A stretch of 64,000 bases of DNA from Neorhizobium galegae (GCF_017877055.1 NZ_JAGIPG010000005.1:248001-312000), one strand, 5' to 3'. Shown: positions 34,055-43,450, counted from the stretch's first letter. The notes: generated by a model not told the origin, from the letters alone. Made by a program: numbers and translations.

Positions 34055-34534
34055 ATGAATATGCGTATCTCCGCCGGTGAACTCACCGAGCGGTCGCTTC
34101 AGATCATCAGGGATCTGAAGCATCTGGAAGGCCCGATGCTGCCGATCCTGCATGCGATCCAGGCGGAGTTCGGTTATGTGCCGGACGAGGTGAAGCCCGT
34201 CATCGCCAGCGAACTCAACCTGTCGCGCGCCGAAGTGCATGGCGTCGTCACCTTCTATCACGAATTCCGCGACCACCCGGCGGGCCGGCATGTGCTGAAA
34301 CTCTGTCGCGCCGAAGCCTGCCAGTCGATGGGCAGCGACCGCGTTGCGGATAGCGCCCGGCAGCTTCTCGGGATCGACTTCCACCAGACCACGCTCGACG
34401 GTGCGGTGACGCTGGAGGCTGTCTACTGTCTCGGGCTTTGCGCCTGTGCGCCGGCCGCGATGCTCGACGGCGAAGTCTATGGCCGCGTCGATGAGCACTG
34501 TCTTTCCGAAATCGTTGCGGAGGCACGTCGATGA
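34055..34534 (+). CDS. fdsG: NAD-dependent formate dehydrogenase gamma subunit
   Basis: A 159-residue 2Fe-2S thioredoxin-like protein related to NuoE. The cluster ligands are seen in CRAEACQSMG and CLGLCACAPAAM. It relays electrons in the soluble molybdenum formate dehydrogenase, which oxidises formate to CO2 with NAD reduction. The start ATG is 9 bases after GGAGG (34041-34045). Its end overlaps the fdsB start by 4 bases, so translation is coupled. FdsGBA form the catalytic complex, with fdhD and fdsD downstream. Confidence 0.94.
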   Translation: MNMRISAGELTERSLQIIRDLKHLEGPMLPILHAIQAEFGYVPDEVKPVIASELNLSRAEVHGVVTFYHEFRDHPAGRHVLKLCRAEACQSMGSDRVADSARQLLGIDFHQTTLDGAVTLEAVYCLGLCACAPAAMLDGEVYGRVDEHCLSEIVAEARR

Positions 34535-36087
34535 CGGTGACGATTTTCGTTCCGCGCGATGCAGCCGCGCTGGCGCTCGGCGCCGAGAAGGTGGCGGAGG
34601 CGATTGCCCAGGAGATTGCGATCCGCGGGCTCGATGCCAAGATCGTCCGCAATGGTTCGCGCGGCATGTTCTGGCTGGAGCCGCTGGTTGAAGTGCGCAC
34701 GAAGGAAGGCCGTATCGCCTATGGCCCGGTGAAGTCCGGCGACGTCAAGGGCCTGTTCGATGCGGGGTTCCTGGAAGGTGGACAGCATGCTTTGCATCTT
34801 GGGCCGACCAAGGACATCCCCTTCCTGCGGCAGCAGACGCGGTTGACCTTTTCCCGTTGCGGCGTCACCGATCCACTGTCGTTGGATGACTATCGCCAGT
34901 ATCAGGGTCTGAAGGGTCTCGAAAACGCGATCGCCATGACGCAGGCGCAGATCGTCGCCCAGGTGACCGATAGTGGTCTCCGCGGCCGTGGCGGCGCCGG
35001 CTTCCCGACCGGCATCAAGTGGAAGACGGTGATGGATGCGGCGGGGCCGCAGAAATACATCGTCTGCAATGCGGACGAGGGCGACAGCGCCACCTTCGCC
35101 GACCGGATGATCATGGAGGGCGATCCCTTCGTGCTGATCGAGGGCATGATTATCGCCGGCATCGCGACCGGCGCCACCAAGGGTTATGTCTACACCCGCT
35201 CGGAATATCCGCATGCGATCGCGACGATGACAAAAGCCGTCGAGATCGCCCGCGCCGCCGGGATCCTCGGACCGTCGGTGATGGGATCCGCTCATGCCTT
35301 CGACATGGAGATCCGCTCCGGCGCCGGGGCCTATGTGTGCGGCGAGGAGACTTCGCTGCTGAATTCGCTCGAAGGCAAGCGCGGTATCGTGCGTGCCAAG
35401 CCGCCGCTGCCGGCGCTGCAGGGATTCCTCGGTCGTCCGACGGTCGTCAACAACGTCATCTCGCTTGCCTCCGTGCCGGTCATCATGGATCGGGGGGCGG
35501 CCTTCTATCGCGACTTCGGCATGGGCCGCTCGCGCGGGACGATCCCGATCCAGATCGCCGGCAATGTCAAATATGGCGGCCTTTACGAAACGGCGTTCGG
35601 CCTGTCGCTCGGCGAGATCGTCGACCATATCGGCGGCGGTACGGCGACCGGCCGGCCGGTCAAGGCAGTGCAGGTGGGCGGACCGCTCGGCGCCTATTTC
35701 CCGTGTGCGCTGTTCGATACGCCGTTCGACTATGAAGCTTTTGCTGCCCGGGACGGGCTGATCGGCCACGCGGGCATCACCGTGTTCGACGATTCGGCCG
35801 ACATGTTGAAACAGGCGCGGTTCGCGATGGAATTCTGCGCCATCGAGAGCTGCGGCAAGTGCACGCCCTGTCGCATCGGTTCGACGCGCGGCGTCGAAAC
35901 GGCCGACAAGATCAAACAGGGTATCGAGCCGGAGAAGAACAAGGCGCTGCTCGCCGACCTCTGCAACACGATGAAGTTCGGCTCCCTCTGCGCGCTTGGC
36001 GGGTTTACGCCCTATCCGGTGATGAGCGCGATGAACCATTTCCCGGAGGATTTTTCCCCGGCACCCCTTATCGAAGCGGCGGAGTAA
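34531..36087 (+). CDS. fdsB: NAD-dependent formate dehydrogenase beta subunit
   Basis: Flavoprotein of 518 residues, related to NuoF, that binds FMN and NAD. A thioredoxin-like N-terminal domain (to about residue 110) is followed by the NADH/FMN site GLRGRGGAGFPTGIKWKTV and CNADEGDSATFADRMIMEGDP. The 4Fe-4S ligands are CGKCTPCRIGSTRG near residue 446 plus a later cysteine in LCALGG. Electrons pass from FdsA through FdsG to FMN and NAD. It is overlapped with fdsG by 4 bases and followed by fdsA after 4 bases. Confidence 0.95.
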   Translation: MTVTIFVPRDAAALALGAEKVAEAIAQEIAIRGLDAKIVRNGSRGMFWLEPLVEVRTKEGRIAYGPVKSGDVKGLFDAGFLEGGQHALHLGPTKDIPFLRQQTRLTFSRCGVTDPLSLDDYRQYQGLKGLENAIAMTQAQIVAQVTDSGLRGRGGAGFPTGIKWKTVMDAAGPQKYIVCNADEGDSATFADRMIMEGDPFVLIEGMIIAGIATGATKGYVYTRSEYPHAIATMTKAVEIARAAGILGPSVMGSAHAFDMEIRSGAGAYVCGEETSLLNSLEGKRGIVRAKPPLPALQGFLGRPTVVNNVISLASVPVIMDRGAAFYRDFGMGRSRGTIPIQIAGNVKYGGLYETAFGLSLGEIVDHIGGGTATGRPVKAVQVGGPLGAYFPCALFDTPFDYEAFAARDGLIGHAGITVFDDSADMLKQARFAMEFCAIESCGKCTPCRIGSTRGVETADKIKQGIEPEKNKALLADLCNTMKFGSLCALGGFTPYPVMSAMNHFPEDFSPAPLIEAAE

Positions 36088-36091
36088 CATC

Positions 36092-38971
36092 ATGTCCCTC
36101 GTTCATGAAATCGACTACGGCACACCCGCTTCCCGGTCCGAAGCCCAGGTGACCCTCACCATCGACGGCCGCGCCATCACCGTGCCGGAAGGCACGTCAA
36201 TCATGCGCGCTTCGATGGAGGCAGGCATCAAGGTGCCGAAACTCTGCGCCACCGATATGGTCGACGCCTTCGGGTCCTGCCGCCTCTGTCTCGTCGAGAT
36301 CGAAGGGCGCAACGGAACGCCGGCCTCCTGCACCACGCCGGTGATGCCGGGCATGGTGGTGCACACCCAGACGGGCCGGCTGAAGGATATCCGCCGCGGC
36401 GTGATGGAACTCTATATCTCCGACCACCCGCTCGACTGTCTCACCTGCGCCGCCAACGGGGACTGCGAATTGCAGGACATGGCCGGCGCGGTGGGCCTTC
36501 GCGACGTGCGTTACGGCTATGAGGGTGACAACCACGTCAGAGCCCGCAACGATGGTGCAATCAACGCCAAGTGGATGCCGAAGGACGAGTCGAACCCGTA
36601 CTTCACCTACGATCCATCGAAATGCATCGTCTGCTCCCGTTGCGTGCGCGCCTGCGAAGAAGTGCAGGGCACGTTCGCGCTGACGATCGAGGGCCGTGGT
36701 TTCGGCAGCCGGGTCTCGCCCGGTGCCCACGAACTTTTCCTTGATTCCGAATGCGTTTCCTGCGGCGCCTGCGTGCAGGCCTGTCCGACCGCGACACTCA
36801 CCGAAAAGTCGGTCATCGCGATCGGCCAGCCGGAACATTCGGAAGTCACCACCTGCGCCTATTGCGGCGTCGGCTGCTCCTTCAAGGCGGAGATGCGCGG
36901 CGAGGAACTCGTCCGCATGGTGCCGTGGAAGGACGGCCAGGCAAACCGTGGCCATTCCTGCGTCAAGGGGCGTTTCGCCTATGGCTACGCGACCCACAAG
37001 GACCGCATCCTCAACCCGATGATCCGCGAGAATATCTCCGATCCGTGGCGGGAAGTGACCTGGGAAGAGGCCTTTTCGCACGTGGCTTCCGAGTTCCGCC
37101 GCATCCAGTATCAGTACGGTCGTGAATCGATCGGCGGCATCACCTCGTCGCGCTGCACCAACGAGGAGACTTTCCTCGTCCAGAAGCTGATCCGCGCCGG
37201 TTTCGGCAACAACAATGTCGATACCTGCGCCCGCGTCTGTCATTCGCCGACCGGCTACGGCCTCGGCCAGGCCTTCGGCACGTCTGCCGGCACACAGAAT
37301 TTCGACTCGGTCGAGCATACCGACGTCGTCATCGTCATCGGCGCCAACCCGACCGATGGCCATCCGGTGTTCGGCTCGCGCCTCAAGAAGCGGCTGCGCC
37401 AGGGCGCAAAACTGATCGTCATCGATCCGCGCCGCATCGATCTCGTGCGTACGCCGCATGTGGAGGCCGATTATCACCTGCCGCTGCAGCCGGGCACCAA
37501 CGTGGCCGTGCTGACGGCCTTGGCGCATGTCATCGTCACCGAAGGCCTGTTCGACGAAAAATTCATCCGCGAACGCTGCGACTGGTCCGAGTTCGAGGAT
37601 TGGGCCGGTTTCGTTTCGGAAGACGCACACAGCCCGGAGGCGACCGAGAAATATACCGGCGTGCCCGCGGATCTCGTTCGCGGTGCGGCGCGGCTTTATG
37701 CCAAGGGCGGCAATGGCGCGATCTATTATGGCCTCGGCGTTACCGAGCACAGCCAGGGCTCGACGACCGTCATGGCGATCGCCAACCTTGCCATGGTCAC
37801 CGGCAATATCGGCCGTCCGGGCGTCGGCGTGAACCCGCTGCGTGGCCAAAACAATGTCCAGGGCTCCTGCGACATGGGGTCGTTCCCGCACGAACTGCCG
37901 GGCTATCGTCACATTTCGGACGATGCGACCCGCGACACGTTCGAAAAACTGTGGGGCGTGACGCTCAACAACGAACCGGGCCTGCGCATTCCGAACATGC
38001 TGGATGCGGCCGTCGAAGGTACGTTCAAGGGCATCTACATCCAGGGCGAAGACATCCTGCAGTCCGACCCGGACACCAAGCACGTTTCGGCCGGTCTGGC
38101 GGCGATGGAATGCGTCGTTGTTCACGACCTCTTTTTGAACGAGACCGCCAATTACGCGCATGTCTTCCTGCCGGGCTCGACCTTCCTCGAAAAGGACGGC
38201 ACGTTCACCAATGCCGAACGCCGCATCAACCGGGTTCGCAAGGTGATGAGCCCGAAGAACGGTTATGCCGACTGGGAAGTTACCCAGAAGCTGGCGCAGG
38301 CCATGGGATTGAACTGGAATTACGCGCATCCGTCTCAGATTATGGATGAGATCGCCGCCTCGACGCCGAGCTTCGCGCTGGTTTCCTACGATTATCTCGA
38401 CAAGATGGGCTCGGTTCAATGGCCGTGCAACGAGGCGCATCCGGTCGGTTCGCCGATCATGCATGTCGATGGTTTTGTGCGCGGCAAGGGCAAGTTCATC
38501 CGCACCGAATATGTGGCGACCGACGAACGCACCGGTCCCCGCTTCCCGTTGCTGCTCACCACCGGCCGCATCCTGTCCCAGTACAATGTCGGTGCCCAGA
38601 CACGCCGCACCGAGAATGTCACCTGGCACGCGGAAGACCGGCTGGAGATCCATCCACACGATGCCGAACAGCGCGGCATCAAGGAAGGCGACTGGATCAA
38701 GCTCGCCAGCCGTTCGGGCGATACGACGCTCAGGGCACTGATCACCGATCGCGTCGCGCCGGGCGTGGTCTATACGACGTTCCATCACCCGAACACGCAG
38801 GCGAATGTCATCACCACCGACTTCTCCGACTGGGCGACCAACTGCCCGGAATACAAGGTGACGGCGGTGCAGGTGTCGCCCTCTAACGGCCCGACCGAGT
38901 GGCAGGAGGACTACGACGAACTGTCGCGGCGGTCTCGGCGGATTGCGGGCAAGCTGGAGGCTGCGGAATAG
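36092..38971 (+). CDS. fdsA: NAD-dependent formate dehydrogenase alpha subunit (molybdenum)
   Basis: Catalytic subunit of 959 residues with a bis-molybdopterin site. From the N-terminus: a 2Fe-2S ferredoxin domain (CRLCLVEIEGR), a NuoG-like cysteine/histidine region (DCLTCAANGDCELQDMA), two 4Fe-4S sets (CIVCSRCVRACEEVQG and CVSCGACVQACPTATL), then the MopB domain starting CAYCGVGCSF. The metal ligand is Cys383 in DTCARVCHSPTGYG, so the enzyme uses cysteine and not selenocysteine. The start follows fdsB by 4 bases. An intergenic element follows the stop. Confidence 0.96.
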   Translation: MSLVHEIDYGTPASRSEAQVTLTIDGRAITVPEGTSIMRASMEAGIKVPKLCATDMVDAFGSCRLCLVEIEGRNGTPASCTTPVMPGMVVHTQTGRLKDIRRGVMELYISDHPLDCLTCAANGDCELQDMAGAVGLRDVRYGYEGDNHVRARNDGAINAKWMPKDESNPYFTYDPSKCIVCSRCVRACEEVQGTFALTIEGRGFGSRVSPGAHELFLDSECVSCGACVQACPTATLTEKSVIAIGQPEHSEVTTCAYCGVGCSFKAEMRGEELVRMVPWKDGQANRGHSCVKGRFAYGYATHKDRILNPMIRENISDPWREVTWEEAFSHVASEFRRIQYQYGRESIGGITSSRCTNEETFLVQKLIRAGFGNNNVDTCARVCHSPTGYGLGQAFGTSAGTQNFDSVEHTDVVIVIGANPTDGHPVFGSRLKKRLRQGAKLIVIDPRRIDLVRTPHVEADYHLPLQPGTNVAVLTALAHVIVTEGLFDEKFIRERCDWSEFEDWAGFVSEDAHSPEATEKYTGVPADLVRGAARLYAKGGNGAIYYGLGVTEHSQGSTTVMAIANLAMVTGNIGRPGVGVNPLRGQNNVQGSCDMGSFPHELPGYRHISDDATRDTFEKLWGVTLNNEPGLRIPNMLDAAVEGTFKGIYIQGEDILQSDPDTKHVSAGLAAMECVVVHDLFLNETANYAHVFLPGSTFLEKDGTFTNAERRINRVRKVMSPKNGYADWEVTQKLAQAMGLNWNYAHPSQIMDEIAASTPSFALVSYDYLDKMGSVQWPCNEAHPVGSPIMHVDGFVRGKGKFIRTEYVATDERTGPRFPLLLTTGRILSQYNVGAQTRRTENVTWHAEDRLEIHPHDAEQRGIKEGDWIKLASRSGDTTLRALITDRVAPGVVYTTFHHPNTQANVITTDFSDWATNCPEYKVTAVQVSPSNGPTEWQEDYDELSRRSRRIAGKLEAAE

Positions 38972-38988
38972 TGTCTGTCGGCGCGCGC

Positions 38989-39113
38989 CATACCCCCCTC
39001 TGCCTCGCGGCAACGCCTCACCTTCGACGAGTGCAGAAAATTGTGCGAAGAGCCCGCCACTTGCCGATCTCCCCCCTCGAGGGGGAGATGCCCGGCAGGG
39101 AAGAGGGGGGCAT
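38989..39113. repeat. Mosaic palindromic element (RIME-like) between fdsA and fdhD
   Basis: About 125 bases with inverted ends: ATACCCCCCTCTGCC at the left and GGGAAGAGGGGGGCAT at the right. Inside lies the strong stem ATCTCCCCCC with GGGGGAGAT (39067-39089). This matches the look of Rhizobium-specific intergenic mosaic elements, known as repeated palindromic units in rhizobia. It fills almost the whole 159-base gap in an otherwise tightly packed operon. Confidence 0.7.
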
Positions 39114-39130
39114 CCTTGCTCTAACGTCCA

Positions 39131-39958
39131 ATGGCTGAATTCCCCACCACCGCCACCGCCCCCGAGGTCGCCCGCCGTAACGGCGTGACCCGCGCCGGCT
39201 CGCGGGTGGTGCCGGAGGAGGTGCCGATCGCCTTTTCCTATGGCGGGTCGACCCATGCGGTGATGATGGGTTCTCCCGCTGACCTTGAGGATTTCGCGGT
39301 CGGCTTCAGCCTCACCGAAGGCATCATCACGTCGATGGCGGAGATCGAGAGCATTTCCGTGGTCGAGGAAGGTGCCGGTCTCGATGTCCAGGTGACGCTT
39401 GCCGAGGATAAGGAAGACGCGCTGCGCGCCCGCCGGCGGCATATGGCAGGGCCGGTCGGTTGCGGGCTTTGCGGTATTGAATCGATCGAGCAGGCCATGC
39501 GTCCGGTGCCGGATGTTTCCGCAGTGACCATGGTGCTGAGCGCCAAAGAAATAAGTGAAGCTGTCGCGGCGCTCAACAGTGCGCAGCCGCTGCATCGGCA
39601 AACCCATGCGGTTCACGGCGCCGGCTTCGTCGTGCCGGGCAAGGGACTGGTTGCCGTCCGCGAGGATGTCGGCCGCCACAATGCGCTCGACAAGCTTGCC
39701 GGAGCGGTCATCCGCGAGGGCGTCAAGGGATCGGAGGGCGTCGTGGTCGTCACCAGCCGCATTTCGGTCGAGATGGTGCAGAAGACGGCGATCCTCGGAA
39801 GTGCCGTTCTGATCGCCATTTCCGCGCCCACTGCGCTTGCCATCCGCACAGCGGAAGCAGCGGGCATGACGCTGATCGCGCTGACCCGCGGCGAGGATTT
39901 CGAGATTTTCACGCGTACCGATCGCATAGTCACTGGAGTTGTCGCCGATGTCGCATGA
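39131..39958 (+). CDS. fdhD: Formate dehydrogenase accessory sulfurtransferase
   Basis: A 275-residue FdhD-family protein (called FdsC in some fds operons) that passes sulfur from a cysteine desulfurase to the molybdenum cofactor before insertion. The key cysteines are Cys111 and Cys114 in GCGLCGIESI, and GVKGSEGVVVVTSRISVEMVQKTAILG and VGRHNALDKLAGAVI are typical. The ATG lacks a clear ribosome binding site, perhaps because the mosaic element ends just upstream. Its stop overlaps fdsD by 11 bases. Confidence 0.92.
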   Translation: MAEFPTTATAPEVARRNGVTRAGSRVVPEEVPIAFSYGGSTHAVMMGSPADLEDFAVGFSLTEGIITSMAEIESISVVEEGAGLDVQVTLAEDKEDALRARRRHMAGPVGCGLCGIESIEQAMRPVPDVSAVTMVLSAKEISEAVAALNSAQPLHRQTHAVHGAGFVVPGKGLVAVREDVGRHNALDKLAGAVIREGVKGSEGVVVVTSRISVEMVQKTAILGSAVLIAISAPTALAIRTAEAAGMTLIALTRGEDFEIFTRTDRIVTGVVADVA

Positions 39959-40307
39959 CCAAAGCCCCGAGCAACTGGTGCTCGACAAACTGGTCCGGAT
40001 GGCCAACCAGATCGCCACCTTCTTCCTGTCGCAGCCGGAAAAGGTTCGTGCCGAAGGCGTCGCGACGCATATCAACAAGTTCTGGGAGCCACGCATGCGC
40101 CGGCACCTTTTCGAGCATCTCGACAAGGGCGGGGCGGGGCTTTTGCCGCTTGTCGTAGAGGCCTCGGTGCTGATCCGCCGGCCGGAGGCCAAGACGGGAT
40201 CGGGCGTCGGCGTCGGGCAGGATGCGGCGGAAAGGGCGCCGGACGGCAAAGGTCCCGCCGAAGGAGAATCGCTGTCCGAACCGAGCATTCCGGAAAGCGC
40301 CGCATGA
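39948..40307 (+). CDS. fdsD: Formate dehydrogenase delta subunit
   Basis: Small subunit needed for assembly of soluble formate dehydrogenase. The conserved part is LDKLVRMANQIATFFLSQPEKVRAEGVATHINKFWEPRMRRHLFEHLDKGGAGLLPLVVEA (residues about 10-70). The product has 119 residues, longer than the usual 70-80, because of a polar Gly/Pro/Glu-rich tail after residue 75. The ATG at 39948 lies inside fdhD, so translation is coupled. It ends the fds group. Confidence 0.88.
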   Translation: MSHDQSPEQLVLDKLVRMANQIATFFLSQPEKVRAEGVATHINKFWEPRMRRHLFEHLDKGGAGLLPLVVEASVLIRRPEAKTGSGVGVGQDAAERAPDGKGPAEGESLSEPSIPESAA

Positions 40308-40381
40308 ATTCATCCATCCGGCAGGTGAGGGGCCGGAAGGGGGGATAAAGCCTAGCCATCATCCGAGGGAGGATATTTTAA

Positions 40382-42040
40382 ATGGCATTTGCAGGAACGA
40401 CGAACGAGGGCCTGACAGGCAATGTCGGGCTCCTCGATAGGGAACGTATTATCGCAAAACCAGGTTTCAATCGCTGGCTCGTGCCGCCGGCAGCTTTGGC
40501 CATTCATCTTTGCATCGGCATGGCTTACGGCTTCAGCGTTTTCTGGCTGCCGCTGTCCCGCGCCTTGGGTACCACGCAGGACCCGTCCTGCACCAGCCTC
40601 AACCTCCTCTCGGCCCTGTTCACGACAAGCTGCAACTGGCGTGTCGCAGACCTTGGCTGGATCTACACGCTGTTCTTCGTGCTGCTCGGTTGCTCGGCGG
40701 CGATCTGGGGCGGCTGGCTGGAGCGGGTCGGCCCGCGCAAGGCTGGTTTCGTCTCGGCCTGCTGCTGGTGCGGCGGCATTATCGTCGCGGCGATCGGCGT
40801 CATGACCCACCAGTTGTGGCTGATGTGGATCGGCGCCGGCGTGATCGGTGGCGTCGGCCTCGGCCTCGGCTACATCTCACCGGTTTCGACGCTCATCAAG
40901 TGGTTCCCCGACCGTCGCGGCATGGCAACCGGCATGGCCATCATGGGCTTCGGCGGCGGTGCGATGATCGGCGCTCCGCTCGCCAACCTCTTGATGAACT
41001 ATTTCAAGACCGATAGCTCGGTCGGCGTCTGGCAGACCTTCATCTGCATGGCGGTGATCTATTTCTGCTTCATGATGGGCGGCGCCTTCGGTTACCGTAT
41101 CCCGCCGGCCGGCTGGCGTCCGGAGGGCTGGACCCCTCCGGTCTCCAAGACGACGATGATCACCACCAGGCACGTCCACCTGCGCGATGCCCACAAGACC
41201 AAGCAGTTCTGGCTGATCTGGGCGGTGCTTTGCCTGAACGTTTCGGCCGGTATCGGGGTTATCGGCATGGCGTCGCCTATGCTGCAGGAAATCTTCGCCG
41301 GATCGCTGATCGGCCTGCCGAACCTGACCTTCTCGCAGCTTGATGCGAGCCAGAAGGCACAGATCGCCACGATCGCCGCCGGTTTTGCCGGTCTGCTGTC
41401 GCTCTTCAACATTGGCGGTCGCTTCTTCTGGGCGTCGCTCTCCGACAAGATCGGCCGCAAGAACACCTATTATACGTTCTTCGTGCTCGGCATCGTGCTT
41501 TATGCGCTCGCTCCGACGCTTGCCGACCTGGGCAACAAGGCGCTCTTCGTGCTCGCCTTCGGTATCATCCTGTCCATGTATGGCGGTGGTTTTGCGACCA
41601 TTCCTGCCTATCTCGCGGATATCTTCGGCACCCAGTTCGTCGGTGCGATCCACGGTCGTCTTCTGACGGCCTGGGCGACGGCCGGCATTCTCGGTCCCGT
41701 CGTCGTCAATTACATCCGCGAGGCGCAGCTCACAGCGGGTGTGCCGGCCGGACCGGCGCTTTATACCGGCACGATGTACATCCTCGCCGGCATGCTGGTG
41801 CTGGGGTTGATCGCCAACTCGCTGGTGCGTCCGCTTGGCGACAAATGGTTCATGTCGGACCAGGAAGTCGCTTCGCTGCAGGCAAAGACGGCTGCCGCGA
41901 ATGCCGGGCCGACCGGTTCCTTCGGCATCGGCACAGGCGGTCTCGACGCCAAGGCGGTGCTTGCCTGGACCGTGGTCGGCATCCCGCTTCTCTGGGGCGT
42001 CTGGGTGACGCTGAAGAGCAGCCTGGTTCTGTTCGGCTGA
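40382..42040 (+). CDS. Oxalate/formate antiporter family MFS transporter
   Basis: A 552-residue inner-membrane carrier of the OFA family in the major facilitator superfamily, with about 12-14 hydrophobic helices. The loop motif between helices is KWFPDRRGMATGMAIMGFGGGAMIGAPL and the later SLSDKIGRKNTYY copy is also present. It starts 74 bases after fdsD, with GAGGGAGG just upstream, so it may be read with fds. A natural role would be formate or oxalate movement to supply formate dehydrogenase. The substrate is inferred; other OFA members carry different monocarboxylates. Confidence 0.8.
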   Translation: MAFAGTTNEGLTGNVGLLDRERIIAKPGFNRWLVPPAALAIHLCIGMAYGFSVFWLPLSRALGTTQDPSCTSLNLLSALFTTSCNWRVADLGWIYTLFFVLLGCSAAIWGGWLERVGPRKAGFVSACCWCGGIIVAAIGVMTHQLWLMWIGAGVIGGVGLGLGYISPVSTLIKWFPDRRGMATGMAIMGFGGGAMIGAPLANLLMNYFKTDSSVGVWQTFICMAVIYFCFMMGGAFGYRIPPAGWRPEGWTPPVSKTTMITTRHVHLRDAHKTKQFWLIWAVLCLNVSAGIGVIGMASPMLQEIFAGSLIGLPNLTFSQLDASQKAQIATIAAGFAGLLSLFNIGGRFFWASLSDKIGRKNTYYTFFVLGIVLYALAPTLADLGNKALFVLAFGIILSMYGGGFATIPAYLADIFGTQFVGAIHGRLLTAWATAGILGPVVVNYIREAQLTAGVPAGPALYTGTMYILAGMLVLGLIANSLVRPLGDKWFMSDQEVASLQAKTAAANAGPTGSFGIGTGGLDAKAVLAWTVVGIPLLWGVWVTLKSSLVLFG

Positions 42041-42066
42041 CATTCGTCGACAGGAATGACCAAGGG

Positions 42067-42093
42067 GGGCGGCATGTGCCGCCCTTTCATTTT
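42067..42093 (+). terminator. Intrinsic terminator after the OFA carrier
   Basis: Perfect 8-base arms GGGCGGCA and TGCCGCCC with a 2-base centre, followed by TTTCATTTT. It lies 26 bases after the carrier stop and separates this unit from the aldo/keto reductase gene. Confidence 0.85.
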
Positions 42094-42270
42094 GTCTCGC
42101 ACGGAAATGTGAGGATAAAAACGGAGGGGGCTCCGATTGACGTTCGCGAAATCCGGACTAGATTGTGTTCCGGAGCCCCAAGTCGCTTTCTCCGCGATAC
42201 GCACGCGCCCGCGTGCCCGATCCGGCTCCAAACACTGCTTTCATATCTTCAGTGCACACGGGAGCTCTCC

Positions 42271-43320
42271 ATGCGCTACAATCAATTGGGCAATACCGGT
42301 CTTTTCGTCTCCGAACTCTGCCTCGGCACGATGACCTTCGGCGAGAACCAGGCGGGGGCCGTCTGGAGTGCCGTCGCCGGTCTCGATCAGGATGCCGCCG
42401 ACAAGATCGTCGAGCGCTCGCTGGCTGCCGGCGTCAACTTCATCGACACGGCGAATGTCTATTCTGAGGGCCGGTCAGAGATCATCCTCGGCCAGGCGAT
42501 CAAAAACCTCGGCGTGCCGCGCAAGGACGTGGTCATCGCCACGAAATTCTATGGCCAGATGGGCGACAAGCCCAACGATCGCGGCGCCTCCCGCGGGCAC
42601 ATCATGGATTCGGTGGAGCAGAGCCTCGAACGGCTGCAGATGAACCATATCGATCTCTACCAGATCCATGGCACCGACACGGTAACGCCGATCGACGAGA
42701 CGCTGCGGGCGCTCGACGATCTCGTATCGCGCGGCCTCGTGCGCTACATCGGGCTCTCCAACTGGGCTGCCTGGCGGATGGCGAAAGCGCTCGGTATTTC
42801 CGAACGCAAGGGTTATGCCCGTTTCGAGACGGTGCAGGCCTATTATTCGATCGCCGGCCGTGACCTGGAGCGCGATATCGTGCCGCTGATGCAGGAGGAG
42901 AAGCTCGGCCTGATGGTCTGGTCGCCGCTCGCCGGCGGGCTGCTCTCCGGCAAATACGGTCCGGGTGCTCCGGGCAACGGGGAAGGCCGCCGCGCCAGCT
43001 TCGATTTTCCCCCTGTCGACAAGGATCGCGCCTGGGCTTGCGTCGCAGCCATGCGTGAGGTCGCCGCCCGGCACGGCGCGAGTGTCGCGGAAGTGGCGCT
43101 GGCCTATATCCTGGCCAAACCCTTCGTGACGAGCGTCATCATCGGCGCCAAGAGGTTGGAGCAGCTCGAAGAAAACTTGAAGGCCGTAAAGCTGAAGCTG
43201 GATGCGGAGGATATGGCAAAGCTCGACGAGGTCAGCGCGCTTGCTCCGGAATATCCGGGCTGGATGCTGGCCCGCCAGGGTGCCGGGCGCCGTCCGGCTC
43301 CGTTCGAGCCGAAGGAATAG
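42271..43320 (+). CDS. Aldo/keto reductase
   Basis: A 349-residue NADPH-dependent oxidoreductase with the AKR barrel. It opens MRYNQLGNTGLFVSELCLGTMTFG. The catalytic tetrad is in place: Asp and Tyr in FIDTANVYSEGRSE, Lys in VVIATKFYG, and His in LYQIHGTD. The cofactor end has VTSVIIGAKRLEQLEENLKA. The frame is open upstream into the carrier gene, but the ATG at 42271, with GGGAG at 42260-42264, gives the normal size. It is convergent with cheW. The physiological substrate is unknown. Confidence 0.9.
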   Translation: MRYNQLGNTGLFVSELCLGTMTFGENQAGAVWSAVAGLDQDAADKIVERSLAAGVNFIDTANVYSEGRSEIILGQAIKNLGVPRKDVVIATKFYGQMGDKPNDRGASRGHIMDSVEQSLERLQMNHIDLYQIHGTDTVTPIDETLRALDDLVSRGLVRYIGLSNWAAWRMAKALGISERKGYARFETVQAYYSIAGRDLERDIVPLMQEEKLGLMVWSPLAGGLLSGKYGPGAPGNGEGRRASFDFPPVDKDRAWACVAAMREVAARHGASVAEVALAYILAKPFVTSVIIGAKRLEQLEENLKAVKLKLDAEDMAKLDEVSALAPEYPGWMLARQGAGRRPAPFEPKE

Positions 43321-43324
43321 TCAT

Positions 43325-43358
43325 GAAAAAAGCCCGCGGCGGTTCAACGCTGCGGGCT
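43325..43358 (-). terminator. Intrinsic terminator after cheW
   Basis: On the minus strand AGCCCGC pairs with GCGGGCT and is followed by TTTTTT, between the convergent aldo/keto reductase and cheW genes. The stem directly follows the reductase stop on the other strand. Confidence 0.75.
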
Positions 43359-43450
43359 CCATAATCTTATGGCGGCTTAGAGGTCTTTCCAGCCAACCGC
43401 CTTGGCCTTGAGGTCGACTGCGCAGGCCTTTCCAGGCCCCGCTATCGCGA

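Noticed and set aside
36197..40288. A 1363-residue open frame on the minus strand opposite fdsA, fdhD and fdsD
   Set aside because: It lies antisense to well-supported formate dehydrogenase genes, has no recognisable domain, and is the long stop-free shadow expected in GC-rich codon-biased DNA.
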